The notes under the pieces were generated by a model that did no database searches, was not told where the DNA came from, and worked only from the letters and a program-made list of their open reading frames with translations. From Thermaceae bacterium (GTDB lineage Bacteria; Deinococcota; Deinococci; Deinococcales; Marinithermaceae), in contig JALSJG010000011.1 of NCBI GenBank assembly GCA_026989475.1, positions 1 through 6,634 of the forward strand: 6,634 nucleotides of DNA, read 5' to 3'. Below, in pieces: positions 5,823 through 6,634 of this stretch. The position numbers were made by a program, and so were the translations under genes. Position 1 is the stretch's first letter; each line of letters begins with the position of its first letter.

Positions 5823-6127
5823 TCACCCTGGGCCACTTTCTCGCGCTCTCCGCGGTGCTCTTCGCCATCGGGCTCTTCGGCGTGATCACCCGGAGGAACC
5901 TGATCGCCGTCTTGATGTCGGTGGAGATCCTCTTAAACGCGGCCGCGATCGCCTTCGCCGCCACCGCCGCCTACAAGGACCCGGTCTTTTTCTCGGGTCA
6001 GCTCTTTGCGCTTTTCATCATGGTGGTGGCGGCGGCCGAGCTCTCGATCGGCTTCGCGATCCTGCTGAATGTCTTCCGGCACACCGGCAGCGCGGCCACC
6101 GACGTGGTCGAGGAGATGCGGGGGTAG
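5819..6127 (+). CDS. nuoK: NADH-quinone oxidoreductase subunit K (ND4L family)
   Basis: A 102-residue membrane subunit with three helices (about 3-22, 27-50, 60-85), the usual size for the family. The two intramembrane glutamates needed for proton transfer are present: Glu36 in LMSVEILLNA and Glu74 in AAAELSIG, equivalent to Glu36 and Glu72 of the Escherichia coli subunit. ITRRNLIAVLMSVE is the typical helix 1-2 turn. The C-terminal tail is short and polar. The ATG at 5819 overlaps the nuoJ stop and has the cleanest ribosome-binding site of the operon, AAGGAGG at 5804-5810 with 8-base spacing. The TAG stop is followed after 4 bases by nuoL, the only junction in the cluster without an overlap. 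Confidence 0.96.
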   Translation: MITLGHFLALSAVLFAIGLFGVITRRNLIAVLMSVEILLNAAAIAFAATAAYKDPVFFSGQLFALFIMVVAAAELSIGFAILLNVFRHTGSAATDVVEEMRG

Positions 6128-6131
6128 GGCG

Positions 6132-6634
6132 ATGCAATACCTCTACGCGGACCTCCTCTACTGGATTCCGCTCCTGCCCTTTTTGGGCTTCCTGGTGGTA
6201 ATCCTGCTCGGGCGGCTTTTTAAGGGGCGCTCGGCGGGCTACTTCACCACCGGGGTGATGGCGGCGGTGGCCTTCCTCGCCACCGGGCTGCTCTTTGAGG
6301 CGCTAAAAGCCGCGCCCCAGTGGGCGATGGAGGGGGGCGAGGCCACCCTGGTGCGCCCGGCGCTCGAGGGCTTCCCCTTCACCCTTGACTGGCAGTGGCT
6401 CGCCATCCAGGGGGAGCGGGGCATCCGCTTCACCCTCTTCGCCGACCCGCTCGGCGCCGTGGTGCTCTTCATGGTGGCTTGGGCCTCGCTCTTCATCCAC
6501 CTCTTCTCGATCGGCTACATGGACGGCGAGGAGCGCTATCCCACCTTCTTCGCCTACCTCCAGCTCTTTTCCGCCGCCATGCTCACCTTCGTCGCCGCCG
6601 GGGACTTCTTCATCGCGCTGTTGGCCTGGGAGGT
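6132..6634 (+). CDS. nuoL: NADH-quinone oxidoreductase subunit L (ND5 family antiporter-like), 3' end outside window
   Basis: Partial: 167 complete codons of a family usually over 600 residues. It is the distal proton-pumping subunit of the membrane arm. Helix 1 (about 9-27) and helix 2 (about 35-55) are followed by a loop of about 50 residues. The conserved core then begins: FTLFADPLG, helix 3 with SLFIHLFSIGYM, then YPTFFAYLQLFSAAMLTFVAA. The last visible residues, AWE, place Glu167 at the position of the essential helix-5 glutamate of antiporter-like subunits (Glu144 in Escherichia coli NuoL), where the GWEGVGL motif normally occurs. The N-terminal pattern fits NuoL rather than NuoM or NuoN, and the position after nuoK is the standard one. 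The ATG at 6132 lies 4 bases after the nuoK stop, with GGGGG at 6120-6124. nuoM and nuoN are expected next. Confidence 0.93.
   Translation, partial: MQYLYADLLYWIPLLPFLGFLVVILLGRLFKGRSAGYFTTGVMAAVAFLATGLLFEALKAAPQWAMEGGEATLVRPALEGFPFTLDWQWLAIQGERGIRFTLFADPLGAVVLFMVAWASLFIHLFSIGYMDGEERYPTFFAYLQLFSAAMLTFVAAGDFFIALLAWE

Noticed and set aside
1096..6368. Frequent CTCGAG hexamers
   Set aside because: They fall mostly on the codon pair CTC GAG (Leu-Glu), which the codon preference of the operon favours; no sign of a regulatory role.

Overview
The window is a very GC-rich bacterial chromosome segment, about two-thirds G+C by eye. It holds two divergent transcription units. Bases 1-962 (minus strand) are the 5' part of a secreted zinc N-acetylmuramoyl-L-alanine amidase that runs off the left edge. 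Bases 963-1076 are a short divergent control region. From 1077 to the right edge (plus strand) the DNA is one tightly packed respiratory complex I operon: nuoA, nuoB, nuoC, nuoD, nuoH, nuoI, nuoJ, nuoK and the start of nuoL, which is cut by the window end.

The genes are almost all joined by 4-base ATGA or GTGA overlaps. nuoA/nuoB overlap by 13 bases and nuoK/nuoL are 4 bases apart, so the cluster reads as a single translationally coupled mRNA. Several junctions carry purine-rich Shine-Dalgarno sequences inside the preceding gene. The products form the membrane arm (A, H, J, K, L) and the quinone-reducing connecting module (B, C, D, I) of the proton-pumping NADH:quinone oxidoreductase family. 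The N2 cysteines of NuoB, all eight cluster cysteines of NuoI, the His/Tyr/Asp quinone site of NuoD and the two NuoK glutamates are all present.

The most informative point is an absence. nuoD runs straight into nuoH by a 4-base overlap, exactly where many bacteria (Thermus, for example) carry nuoE, nuoF and nuoG. The NADH-oxidising module is therefore not in this part of the operon. The enzyme may be an 11-subunit complex that takes electrons from another donor such as ferredoxin, or EFG may be encoded elsewhere. Several subunits also depart from the usual pattern: NuoH has an extra N-terminal membrane helix and a Leu in place of a highly conserved Glu, NuoJ lacks the Tyr-x-Gly of its key helix, NuoI lacks the usual pre-cluster Arg-Gly segment, and NuoD has a shortened C-terminal loop.

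The organism is a high-GC bacterium with strong Shine-Dalgarno use. The style of the amidase and the codon use recall Deinococcota (Thermus relatives), but this is a weak guess from memory and no marker gene in the window settles it. I see no mobile elements, CRISPR arrays, tRNA or rRNA genes, and no gene-free stretch longer than about 115 bases.
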